A stretch of DNA of 64,000 bases, taken from Onchocerca volvulus (taxonomy: Eukaryota > Nematoda > Chromadorea > Rhabditida > Onchocercidae). Made by a program: the position numbers and the translations under genes. The notes under the pieces are model-generated. The model ran no database searches. It was given only the letters and a program-made list of their open reading frames with translations, and was not told the DNA's origin. The stretch spans positions 6,508,888 to 6,572,887 of the forward strand of contig HG738138.1 in NCBI GenBank assembly GCA_000499405.2, read 5' to 3'. Of this stretch, positions 1 to 11,981 are shown piece by piece (within the stretch, counting starts at the first letter, position 1; each line of letters starts with the position of its first letter).

Positions 1-63
1 GATTTGTTTCACGCACGATAAATTAAGATATAATGGTATATTTTCTCAGTGAGTCGCTTGTAG

Positions 64-3000
64 GGTAGCAGCATGTTGGCTACCGATGCAGATCGTGTCG
101 TGAACGGCAGCAGTATACTACAACCGCTTATTTCATCATTGCATCCCTCGCCATTTCTGTGGAATACCTTACCGAAATTTGCATCACATCCAGTCCTTTC
201 CCGTGAACAACAGCAGCACTATCATTATACGTATGGCACGTTCAATACTCTGCACACCTTTTGTAGCAAAACTCACACAGCTTTTAATTCGCTGGTACAT
301 TAATTTCTTAAGTTCTGTTACAAAATCTATCTATTCGTTTAACATTTAGCAGCTATTTGCACTGTTTCTCAGTTGATTTTTATAAAAAGATTTACTTATG
401 CTAAATAGTTTTCAACTTTTTTTTCCTAATTTGAGAAATAATTTCTGCACCTTTTTTGTAAATGCTGCAGAAATTTAGAAATAGACCATATTTAATGCAT
501 ATTTTCGTATATATTTGTGTTATTTGTTTGATGGATAATATATAAGGAACAGGAACAAAAGTTGAGATACTTAAACTGTTTTCTGTTAATTAACTTTCTG
601 GCCAAACTTGCTTTAAGCTTCAATATTATATTCAATTCTTGATGTTTTTCACATTTTCTCTGGTTCGAACTTTTGCTATGCATATATTATTACAAAAAAT
701 TTCCTTTTTTTTTTTTTTTAAATTGTATCATTTTGACTTTAGGTTCATGAACTGAAAGTATTCATTTATTAATATTTACTCGTAGAATATATTTTAAGAT
801 GGATTTTTCGACAGCTGATCGGTTTCGTTTAAATGGAAATACTGCAATAGAATCAGCAGCGCCGTTATTTCCACTTCCGGTGTCGATGTCATCTGAAAGC
901 AGTCTTTTAATTCCACTGATTCTATCTCATGAGTCAGGCATACAAAATCGATCTGTTTTGATTTCATACAATGAACAAGCGGACCGTGATGCTAATTTAA
1001 AAGCAAACAATAACTTCAGGAATCAGATCGCATCAAGGACTAAACCCACTTTTCCCAAGAAAGCTCATGAACAAGTAGTCTTCAAATTCGCTTTTTTATT
1101 TGATTTAGTCTCACGCATCTTTCACAAGTTTTAATTAAAATCTTTTAGATATCATTTGCACATCAAGTCCCTGATTTTCGCAACGATATTCTGGATAGCA
1201 ATCAACGCAACATTAATGTGATGAGCTCGAAAAGTTCAGCTTTCCAGGTTGATAAATCAAAAATTTTCCTTTTGTTATCTTTTCCAAAGTAATTTTTTTC
1301 ATTTTTTTTTCTCTCACTAAGTTTTAGCTGTACATAACAGCCTTAACTTCACTTTTTTCTTGTCTAAAATTTTTCACTACAAAGAGATTAATTTAAAATG
1401 CTTTCTCCAATAAGAATTATTCTGAGACATCAGAATAATTCTGTATCAGTTGCATTAGTGATTAGTTATGTTTTTGATTCCATCAATTTATTTATAGGTC
1501 ACGGTTATGAAGTCTACAAAAATAGAACAGAAAGCGATGGGTGGTAGTCATTTGAAAAGGTTATTATTTAAGACTGTGCTCTGTTAAAAGGCCATACTTC
1601 AAAATTCACGTGTAGAAATATCTAAAATATTTTTGTTTTTTGCTGTAATTTAAGTTTTTCTGTGGAATTCACGCAACCATCAGAAATCGGTTCTTCACCT
1701 CCACATGGCTCATTGAGTATTGTTCCTTGTCCAGAAGAGAATCTGAATACTTTTGTGCTGATGCCCACTCCAGCTCAAAGAGGCATGGCAAAAGGACAAC
1801 TGCGAAATATGAAAATTAAATCTGGAGGTAGCTCTTTGCTTTTGGAATATTATTGCTAATAAAACAGTTCCGCAAATTCACTGTTCAAGTACTGCTGGAA
1901 TCCGACAGGGATCCTGTTCCAATTTGGAACAGCTGCTGGACAGTAAAATATCACAAAACTCTGTCGGATGAGAATTAACTTGAACAAGTGATCCTGATCT
2001 CTGACAATCATATAGAAGTTACTCATAGTAGCATGTTCTTTGGACGGCTATAATAAAAAAGGGAGTTTGACTTACTAATCATTTCTCACACCTGTTATGA
2101 GATAATTTTATTTTAAGTGATGACAAAATATATTCTATCGGAGATTAGATCTATAAATAAAAATGGTCAAAACCTGTGATAAAATATAATTTACAGTATT
2201 TTTAGGCTCATATATAAATCATGATATATAACTATTAGATTTGCATGGTGTAGTTTCAGAACTAGAAGAAACTTTTTTGAAATATGAAATTGTTATTAAA
2301 AAATATAGCTGGACTTCGGGAATGTAATGTATATATATGGGAGTGCGGGAAAAAATATATTATGTTAATGTAATTTATGATTTCAGAAGCAAGTGAAATG
2401 GAAAAGCCATTTGAGACGAATCAAAAATTAGAACCTGAGGTAATGACTGTAAATCCTTTATATGATATTTTTTAACATTAAGGAGAATTGAAATTTGTTA
2501 TTCGTTTTTCAGAAAGATTATAAAGAATTGAATGAAGCAGCAGACGTTGTTGATGTTTCTACAATATCGAACAGATTATCGAATAATGATGAAATAGAAT
2601 TAAAAAGTCCGATAAAGAAGCTTTTTAAGCGCAACGATGAAAGCATGGACAGGTAACCAATGAAAATAAGCAGATAATACCATAATTTTATCACTGACAT
2701 AGTTTTTCAAATTGATCAGTTCCTTCATTTTAGGGTTTTAAACCAAATGGACTTCGAGAAGAAGTTTGCCAGTTTGCCAGCGTTCACTCCTGATGATCCA
2801 CAGAAAGGTTTTTTATATGATCAATTTATATATGACCATTTTTTATATGACCAATATATAACCAGCAAGTTAATAACATTAACAAGTTAATTTCTAAATT
2901 AAACCAAAAAATAACGAAAATGCAATCTTGCACTTTTCTAGGCAAATAGATACTTTGCTTCAATTCCTTTTTTATTGATAGAGTGATTTCCACAGTCTTC

Positions 3001-4410
3001 CTTTTAATTTGATTATATGCACCATATATAATTTTTATTGCAAAAATATTAACAGAAGCTATATACTGTTTTATAGGTTTTGTAATTTCTTTTTAATCCT
3101 AATAATGTCCCTTTTATTGGGATGATAATAGGAGTAATTTGAATATTTGTAAAATATTCTTCAGGCACAGCGACACTACCTTCAACACCTTCAGCTCTTT
3201 TGAGAACAATTTTAGAAAAGCGAAAATGTAGCAAAAGTGAATATGGTAGAAAAGAGATACCTCCGAATCACACTGTGCAATTAACACCAAAAACTCCAGG
3301 TTGGTGAAAATATAAGTAGATTTGCTCTTCTGAATCTTCTGTTTGGATAACAAATTTAGCGATGAATGAAAGCAAAATAAAAATATGGTTACTAATATAA
3401 GAAGGAAGAACTTGAAACTAGGAGAAATCACTAAATATCTGTTAAGTAGAAAAGATTTTACTTCGAAATTTGTAACTTATTTTTAGCGACCGCATCTACT
3501 CGGTATGACACTTCTTTCTTTTTTGGACCAAATTTCAATCCAGCAGCACTTCACGATCATGTAAGTAGCAAAACTTTTTATATAATTTCCCACGTGGTTG
3601 CATACTGGCGTTTCTGTTGAGAGTATTTTACCTGTTTGTGGGTGCCAAAAATTTATCAAATGCCTCAACACATTGAAATATGAAATAATGCCATTTATCT
3701 CTGATCATATTGTCCCTTACCTATTGATGGTTGTACTACTGATGAAAATTCTTTTCACAGGTTTTAAATGTATCCAAAATGGTTTGATTTATTTAAACTT
3801 GTTATGTTTAGGATGATAGTGTTTCTCCATTACCACTCTACAGTCCGCAAACACCAAAAACCCCTCTTGATAGTTCAACTGAAAAATCAGCAAGTCGCAA
3901 ATTACTTGATCACCGAAGACAATTGGTGGTTGAACTTCTTGAAGAATATGGAATGTTTCCTTCAGGTTAGTTTCTGCTAATAATTGTTTTTAAAAATTAT
4001 GATATTTCATTTACATTTATTGTGTGTTTTGAGGACAAGCCATTTCGGCTTTCCAAAACAAGTATCGGCAGTTCTTTCCTAGCAAGCAAACTCTAACACT
4101 TAAAATTCGCGAAATGCGACAAAAAATGATGGCAAGCATGCAATCTCCCATAACACCGTCGGCAGGTAATTACTATTTTGTTGTCAAAATAACTAGTACG
4201 GAAAACTTCAAGAGAGGGGGAATTGTTTGAAGTAGCAAACATTTTGTCAAATAATTTGTTGAATATGTCTTGCAATCAAAAGCATTAACATCATAAATCT
4301 GAGGAAACATTCACTAAAATTTGGCAGTCTACTATTTTTATAGATTGCTCATTTTCTCAGAAACAGAACAATTTGTTCGTAAAGCAAGTTATTTGAACAT
4401 CATCAAGTGA
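64..4410 (+). CDS. cic: Capicua (CIC) homologue, 3' portion with C1 domain; 5' partial
   Basis: Capicua is a nuclear HMG-box transcriptional repressor controlled by receptor tyrosine kinase/MAPK signalling. I traced thirteen exons: 64-230, 786-1074, 1149-1247, 1498-1559, 1655-1827, 2387-2439, 2513-2652, 2734-2807, 3165-3299, 3487-3560, 3812-3965, 4034-4165, 4361-4410. Every junction keeps frame, giving 533 codons plus TGA. Family signatures are [15 protein letters not shown] (visible residues about 239-253), [16 protein letters not shown] (about 334-349) and the C1 domain (about 450-508), which includes [21 protein letters not shown] and [17 protein letters not shown]. An in-frame TAG at 61-63 fixes the acceptor of the first visible exon. 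The HMG box and N-terminus must lie left of position 1. SP/TP motifs ([21 protein letters not shown]) resemble MAPK sites. Two acceptors are unusual: AAG before 1655 and GAG before 4034. An alternative last exon could begin at 4344, with its stop at 4395-4397. The assignment is secure; the last exon and the AAG acceptor are less so. Confidence 0.9.
3812..4165 (+). other. cic: C1 domain exons of the capicua homologue
   Basis: These two exons (3812-3965 and 4034-4165) encode the family's C-terminal C1 domain. In known capicua proteins C1 works with the HMG box to bind TGAATGAA-type octamers. Here it runs from the LLDHRRQ block, through [20 protein letters not shown], to the basic helix [11 protein letters not shown]. 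Using the GAG acceptor at 4031-4033 gives a spacing between the two FPS motifs equal to that of animal homologues. The nearer AAG choice (4036-4038) would shorten the loop by two residues. Confidence 0.85.
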
Positions 4411-7400
4411 ACACTGCTGTAAGTAATTATTTTAGTATTTTTGAAGATATTATTGACTTTGCAAACAAAAAATAAGAAAATTGTTCAGATATATTAGATT
4501 CGAATGAAACAACATCATTTATTTTGATACGGATGTTTTTTCTTATAAATTAAGTTTATGTTAGCCAATTCGAATACGAATCATTGGTACCAATACAGCA
4601 CATACCAACGAAATGTGAATACCAAATAAACTCAAAGGCAGCGTGCAAGTTATTTTATCAGTTTGCAAGATCCATTCGATTATATTCAACATTCATTTCA
4701 AATGGCATTCGCGGCCAGCAGTGTATCGAAACTTCAGAGAATTAGTTATTTATTAATTAAGTCTTAATTTTTTTGATTTTCAAGCTTAGCATTTATGTAT
4801 AGTGCAAAGTTTGGCAAAGATTTTTGGCACTAGTCTTAGGCTAAGATAGATGAATTTCGATGAGTTCGAAATTCAAAAATTATTTTTTTTTTTTTTTGAA
4901 TGTAGTACTTATGACACCCTTCATTGTTGTCTACATGAACAAGTTATCAAATTAGATGTAAAAATATGAAAATTTTAATTGTCCTGGGTCCAAATTTTGG
5001 TAATGGAATTATATGGTCAGTCAGTGTAGTACATCTCGCTTTAGTCCTGCTGTTGCATGTGGGACATTAATTTAGTTACTCTAGTGTCGGTTTTTTTTTT
5101 TTTAATTTTTTGGCACTGGTCAACCAAAATTTGTTATTATCATCTGAATCTGTCTAAATTTTTCGGATTTTTTTTCCGCTGTGCTTCAACACTACAAACC
5201 TGCTGTCAATCGTCATATCTACTTTATGTGCCATCTTCCATAGAATGAAATAAGATGACTTGTGATATGTGAGGTGGCTTAAAAGTTCTCGAAGACATAT
5301 TTTTTTTATTTTTTTCAGCATACCCACTATTCTTTAATACACCACATATTCGATCCTCCTTTCTCTTCATTTTTTTACTCTATTCTTTCTTGGAGAATGC
5401 CCATAACGTTTTACATTTTATTGTAAAGAGCATATATTCTTGTGCTCACTTATCTTTGCTCCATTGCGAAGCAATTCATCAAGAAAACTAATCTTTCTAG
5501 ATTAAGAATTTCGATTTCTCGAATTAGTTTTGAAGTAAGATTTTAAAATAATCACTGTATTGCTTTTTTGCCGATATCGGACAGATTTGCATTGTGTTTT
5601 TATTTGCCAAGTTTCAGCGCTTCATTCAACAATTTCCAGTACCACTAAGTTATATATTTTTTGTGCTTGTCAGGATTTGGCATGCGGTACACAAAACGAA
5701 AACATTAATTCCTTCTGAATTTGAATCATTAATAGTTAGTTTTGATTTTATTAAAGCAAAATTACAACTTCTTATTCAATTAGTTTTCATGAAAAGACCT
5801 TCCATTTGAATTATTAATTCAGCTTTGTTAAGCTGCTTATTTGATACTGTTTCATATCTCATTCTGCAAGTCATTCCCGTTTTTATCATTCGTAGTTGAT
5901 ATCACTGCGAAAGAAAGAAGGAGTGTCCTTTTATCGGTGTAGTACTTGTGTTTAAATATAATTTCATGAAAGCGTGCATTTTTTTAAACATTTGAGTGAC
6001 GTTAATTGTTTTATTCATGTTTCATAAGAGATTTTCTAGCGTTTTTTGAAACGGGATTATGCTAATGTGATCTAAATTAAGCTGGTTGTTATTGTTGTAG
6101 TCGTTCTTATTTGGTATGTGATTTTTATAATTATGCACTGTCAGATTAATATTTTTATAACTAAAGCGGTTACCAAATGATTGCTGATATTAATGGAAAC
6201 AAAGAGAAATAGTCCTGCTTGATTTTTCATTCAATTTTAATTGCTAAACCAAACGTGTGTTATTGCTTACTCTTCCTTACTAAAGTTAACTAGTGTGAAT
6301 TGAAAAGGAGGGGAAAAAAGCAAGCGCTCCGTTACATATACATATCCAGTCTGTCTCCTGCAGAGTGATTCAGCAGAGCAACTCATAGTAGGATAAAGAA
6401 TACATTGCACAGTTCAAGAATGACCGCTAAATGAAAGTAAAAATCTTATGCCCATTCAGGTTCGTTTCGTTCAAGTTTCGCAGATGTGTGATTCACACTT
6501 TTGTGCTCTCAGTCTTATTAATCTGTTGAATATCAACTGATAATAAATGGAATGATCCGAAATCATGTTCATATTGTAAATTTAAGATGTATTATGTAAA
6601 TCTTTGTTATTCGGAAAAATTTTTGAAGTTATCAATAATTGACTACACTTCATTTTTTTTTTTTCTGAGATTTGTTCGTTATTCTCTTAACTATGTACTG
6701 GAATAAGTCGGGTTTGCATTAATGCAGTCATCTAAGGAATTGCTGACTGATATCATTGGTTCTAAAACTTGTAGAATAGATGTAAAGGAATTTTACGGAA
6801 GCTTTAAATTTGTTTAAGAAAAAAGAAAAAAAAAACATGCATTTTTGAATAGTTTGGATATACATTCAAAGACATTGACTTTAGAAGAAATAAACAGAAT
6901 GCACACATTAGCTGTCAGCAGCGTATAATTCATTTATTTAATCGGGTCATTTTTTTGTTTTATGTTATTGGCTTTTCTATCCCAAATACTGCGTTTCTAA
7001 TACGGTTCATTGATATATGGTATTCTTTTGTAACTTGTGACGTAGTTTGTTTTTCAATTCTTTCAATGAAATCTTCATGCTAATTGGATTTTTTTTTTTT
7101 AAATTGTTAGCTTCATATACAGTGATGTAAGTCATGATAATACGTGTATTAATCATCCTTTGTTATTATTTGTCATTCGAAGAAATAAGTAGTCTTATCT
7201 ATTAGTAACATATTGACGCTAGCCATTTTTCTCCATTTACTCACTCTTGTCAGCTGTATACTGTATAAATATTTGTTTTTTCTGTTCATTTAACTTATTC
7301 CATTTTCTTGATACTATTTTCAAGATCAAAGAGTTTATGAGATATTTGTCTACCAAGCAGAAAGAATGAAGAGAAAAAAAAAGTGAGGCAAAAAGAGAAA

Positions 7401-7994
7401 AAGATTATTACCACAAATAACTGTCGTTCATACTGTTCGTTCGATGTTTCAAATGGAGATTCCGGATTGTTACTAAACAAATCCTAAACCATAGTGACAT
7501 AGAAAAAGTCATGAGGAGATTTCTACATTTCTTGATTATCTTGTTAGTAGTACAATAAAATGCATCATTTGCTAGACCGGACTGAAACATTTCAGTCAAA
7601 ATTTTTGCCTCGCTGCTGAAGTCTTGACTCAGAGTGCAGGATAAAATACGGCGAAGAGAAAAGATGAAAAGATGAATATTATGGTCAGGGTTTGAAGCCT
7701 CATTATTAGATTCTGGACCCAAAGTAGGAATTAGAAGTGGACGAGATAATCGATGAGTTAGGATTTTTTTCTGTTTCGAATTAGGGTTTTAGGTTTTAGG
7801 AATCATATTAGGGAAAGGATTGGTGAGGTATTTTCCTAAAAAGTCAAATAGAGAGCAGAAATTAAGGTGGCAGGAGAATAGAGGGAAGAAAAAGAGGAAG
7901 GGGAGTGCCTTACTTTTATGAATTACAAAAAAAAAATTAGAAATTCATTCATAAAAACTATGAGCATACTCTATATCGTGAAAGTGCCTTCACA
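4411..7994. other. 3' UTR then gene-free intergenic DNA
   Basis: Beyond the 3' UTR this stretch is A+T-rich, with poly(T) runs (for example 4884-4897, 5091-5103 and 6653-6664), and shows no recognisable gene, RNA gene or repeat family. A 104-codon open frame on the minus strand (7722-7408) has no canonical start or recognisable domain. The stretch 7740-7905 is purine-rich, with repeated TTTTAGG words. Confidence 0.6.
4625..4630 (+). promoter_or_regulatory. Candidate poly(A) signal for the capicua homologue
   Basis: A canonical AATAAA lies 215 bases past the proposed stop codon. It is the first canonical hexamer I see downstream, so it probably ends the transcript. No cleavage site is visible directly. 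Confidence 0.4.
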
Positions 7995-8327
7995 ATGCAA
8001 ATTTCGGGTTTGATTGAGAAGCTTAGCACTCCAGTATTTCGGCATTTCTTCGTGCTAATCAAGAGTATTTGGTGTCCCATTTGCAGCACTATAGTTAAGA
8101 AAGTTGTGTCTTGTCATAAGTTTCGAGACTGGATTCATTCAGTTAGTATTTGTAATGAACTTCTAGAGTTTAGTCCAATTTCTGCAAAAACTTGCGGCAT
8201 TCATACACAATCAACTTATTATTTAGATGTGTTATGTGTCTTTCCGGATTTATTAATACAAAGCCTGAAGAGGAAAGCTGTCGCTAATTGTCCGATTCAT
8301 CCATATAGTTTGCAAATAGTTATATGA
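7995..8327 (+). CDS. Unrecognised 110-codon open frame (weak candidate)
   Basis: An ATG-initiated frame of 110 codons encodes a Cys- and Ile-rich protein with an N-terminal hydrophobic stretch (FFVLIKSIWCPICSTIV, roughly residues 18-34) that could span a membrane. It belongs to no family I recognise. It lies alone between two converging genes, with no obvious splice acceptor just upstream. An open frame of this length is near what chance allows in such A+T-rich DNA, so it may not be a gene. Confidence 0.15.
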   Translation: MQISGLIEKLSTPVFRHFFVLIKSIWCPICSTIVKKVVSCHKFRDWIHSVSICNELLEFSPISAKTCGIHTQSTYYLDVLCVFPDLLIQSLKRKAVANCPIHPYSLQIVI

Positions 8328-11300
8328 TTATCAGTTATGCACTATTATCAATTGATTCAACAGAAGCCAGAGTGGGATTGTCGCAAGTAAAACCAAGTAT
8401 TGTTCTAAGAAAACAACACGGCCGCATGTTGGACACCGATTGGCTTTTCTATCCTTTAAATAATCAAAGAGTTTTTGATTGACAAGGAAGATTTGGCCAC
8501 CATAGATGATTTATTATAAATTAACCGATTGGCTTTTGATTTCTTCCGATGAATCAAATTCTAGCTCTTAATTGATTTTTAAAATTTAAAATTCATATCA
8601 TTGATTTCTTTATTCCGTTGAATTTGAAATCCATTTAAAATTTCTTCACAAAAAACACTGTATATTTTATAAAATACTTCGAAATTCCTTGTAATCTATG
8701 TATCAAATTACGTCGCATCTTCGTTTTTGGCTATTGCTGCATTTTTTAGTATTCAAACCAACCACTATTTCTTTTTGGTTGAGTTTGCTGTATATATTAT
8801 TTTCTATTTATAAACAAATGAGTCGATAATACATATTTACAAAAATATCTTGAGAAAGTCTGTAGCAAATAATTTCTATGTAAATTTGACATATAAACTA
8901 CAGGGAATTTTTTTTGAAAGAAACCTGTTTCGCTAGGAATTTTTGGACGGACTTGAAATTTAACAGGATGAAGAAATCAATAAATATAAGTACTAAGATA
9001 TCTGCTTAAGGAATTATATTCAGGTCACCGAAAAAAAATTCAAGCCTGATCAAATCAAAAAGATATACCCATTGCGATGCAGCGAGAGCGGCGAATAATC
9101 AATGACAAAGCACTGAATCGCATTAGTTTGCAAAAACTTATGCTTGAGGGTTCAGATTGCAAATTCAAACCTCAAACCTTAGTGTGAGGGAAAGTTTCAA
9201 AATTCAATTTCTAATGTTCTTCAGTACACACGAAATGAACTGACGTATTTCTGAAATCCCTATGAAAACAAGCTGGTCATTTCACAAATAAAAAACTTAT
9301 TCGAGATTTTTAGAAGAAGCATATATCTTGCTTTATCGATCTTCTCCCCTGTCAAGTTTTCTGATGAGTATTTTAGTCTGAAATATAAAGTCTTGAAATA
9401 TTTTTGAAGACTGGTTTGGTTGGAAAAAATTTTCTAAATTAGCTTAAAAATGACTATCAAAAATAAGCAAATGAAATCGAGAGAACCAAGATTTGGTTTT
9501 TCATAAAGTGAATTTCAAATTTAAAAGTTTCAACAAAAGTACGAATTAAAATTCGGTTTAACTTCAAAAATGAACTTGAACTTGAGCTCTAATTTTAGTC
9601 TATCTTTCATTAATATTTATTCGAATCAGTTAGTTTTCATTATTTTCTTTGGATGTAGCCGACAAAACTGCCTTCAGTTTTGTCATCCTCATGAATATCC
9701 ATATTCAGATATGGAATCAGGTTTTGACATTTCATGAGCAACTTTCTCACCGTTTCATACATTGCTGTACTATGCAGTATTCTTTGCCCATCGCTCATTT
9801 TTTTACTTTTTTAATAACGACGACACAAAATTTATCTTCATTATATTTCTAGTATTGCAGTCAGATGATGGCTTCATTTCAGCAAAGCAACTTTTAAGAA
9901 AATGAATAATGCGGTGCATCCCAGCACGGAACAAATGTTGAGTTATTCATTATTTTGGGGATATTTTAATTTAATCCACAGTGATTCCAGAAGTACTGAA
10001 CAATTTATTGTTGCTTGATAGCAAGAATGAAGATGAAGAACTTTTGGGCTGAAGAAAAATGCTGCGAATCTGGAAGTCCTAATATTCATTGTCAGCAAAA
10101 AAAGAGGCCTGAACATGTCTTGTCTTGAATTGTGATTTATTCTGGAAAAATGTCGATATTTGCTCATTTTCTCTCCTCTTGGTCAGTCAAAATGATCTTA
10201 TATTCATAGCAAGGCTTCATATTATGACTTTGAGCTTGGACAATCAAATTCATATAATCATGTTTATCATAAATGATGTTATTGGAGAAAAGACTGCAAT
10301 CCATTCTTGGATTTTGTTCTGACGTCATATTCAAATATTAGAGATACAATTATCGACCTTCGAGATAAATGTCATGAATGAAATCAGATTTATTGCTTGC
10401 GTCACCACAATCCATGCCGAAATCACTATTTTTTCCAGAAAAAATAAATTCAGCGATTACAAGCAACGGACTTTTTAATGATTACAGATTATGATAATAT
10501 TTATTTTCTCACACACTTTATTTTAGTGAATTATTCATTATTCTTAAAGGTAACGATTACAGACTACTGATTTTTCTAGATACTCATCATTATTAAACGA
10601 CGAAGCTTTAACTTATATTACATTTCACTATTAAGTCTGTCTCAATGCAATTTTTTTTTTTTTTTTTTTCTTACAAATTTTGCAGCAGATTGTGCTATTG
10701 ATTGGATTGATTAAATAAATGGATGCGTTCAGAAACAAATACCAGAACTTATTTTTTAGATACTTCCAGATCTTCCTTTTTTTTTGTTGAATCTAAATGA
10801 ATGAATTCAAAAAATTCATATAATGAATTCCGAATGAAACATTTGCATAACATATGCTTGTGTTGTGCCATCGGCAAATGTGAGCCAGGGTAATGAGGTT
10901 TCTGGATAAGCCGACTTTTTACTGCATATGACATATAATGTTCTCTGGTGTTAAAGTGATTTGAATTTTTAAATAGTTGTTCAACTTTCCAATCCATCGT
11001 AACGTTCAACATTAGATTGTCTATTCAGCTCCTCAACCGCCCCCAAAATAGAGTAACAAATATCGGCTTTTTCAAAAATACCAGTCAGAGTTGTTAAAAA
11101 CGAGACTGGTACCAAGGCTCTTATCAGAAAATCTGTTCATTAAGAAAAATAAGATGATCATTGATAACATGTACAACATGCTATAAATATGATTTATTGA
11201 GTTTACAGTAATATCTGCAAAGAAATAAACAAGCCATAAAAAGACAAAATTTGTTTTTATCGTTATATTTCCGTTTAACATAAACTGCGTAATAAATGAT

Positions 11301-11883
11301 ATTTGCAGCAAATGAACGACTGCTTACATAATGATAGCTTACTATTTTCAGCAGTTTACTATATAAAAGATGCGCATATTATGACAAGTCATGAATCATC
11401 CTAGTTCTACTTTATCATCTTATAATTACATCGGTTAGATAAGATACAGAAAATCCATCTATAAAACGAAGAATAAAACATGAATTCTGTAATCTCCGGT
11501 CCATAAGATAGACTTCACAACTATACATTGAGGAAGCTTCCAACCTAAGCTTAAATTAAACATCACCAGAATCGAATTTGCGATTTTTCTTAAGCAAATA
11601 CTTTTTTATTAAACTATAGCCAAGTTTATTTCAAGCTCAAATTCCGCCTTCATCTAGTTTCTTAGTTTGATCTAAACTTAATTAGTTCAAGTTGCAATCT
11701 TTCTAGGATCTTCAGAACTTTTGTTAAATACGTAAATTTTTGCTTCGCATAACTCACCCGTAGAAATAATAGTGCTATACATATGTTTTAGAACATGTTC
11801 AACATTTAGTAAGCCTGAGCACAAAATAAATATCGCCAGTACTAGAGGCAACACATAATTAACAAGCGGGTATTTCCCAAATT
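8328..11883. other. Gene-free intergenic DNA between converging genes
   Basis: I see no coding exon, RNA gene or mobile element here. There is a long poly(T) run at about 10651-10669. Open frames below 90 codons on both strands (for example 11012-10749 minus and 10125-10322 plus) show no domain or splice context and look like chance. Confidence 0.55.
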
Positions 11884-11889
11884 TTTATT
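11884..11889 (-). promoter_or_regulatory. Candidate poly(A) signal for the Caskin homologue
   Basis: TTTATT on the plus strand is AATAAA on the minus strand, about 95 bases past the Caskin stop codon. This fits a short nematode 3' UTR. Confidence 0.4.
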
Positions 11890-11981
11890 CAGAGATCTAT
11901 CCCGAATTATTCATACAATATTAATCTCAGAATCTAGAAAACAAACAGAACCTAAGTTCATGTCTGCTAATTGTTATACTG

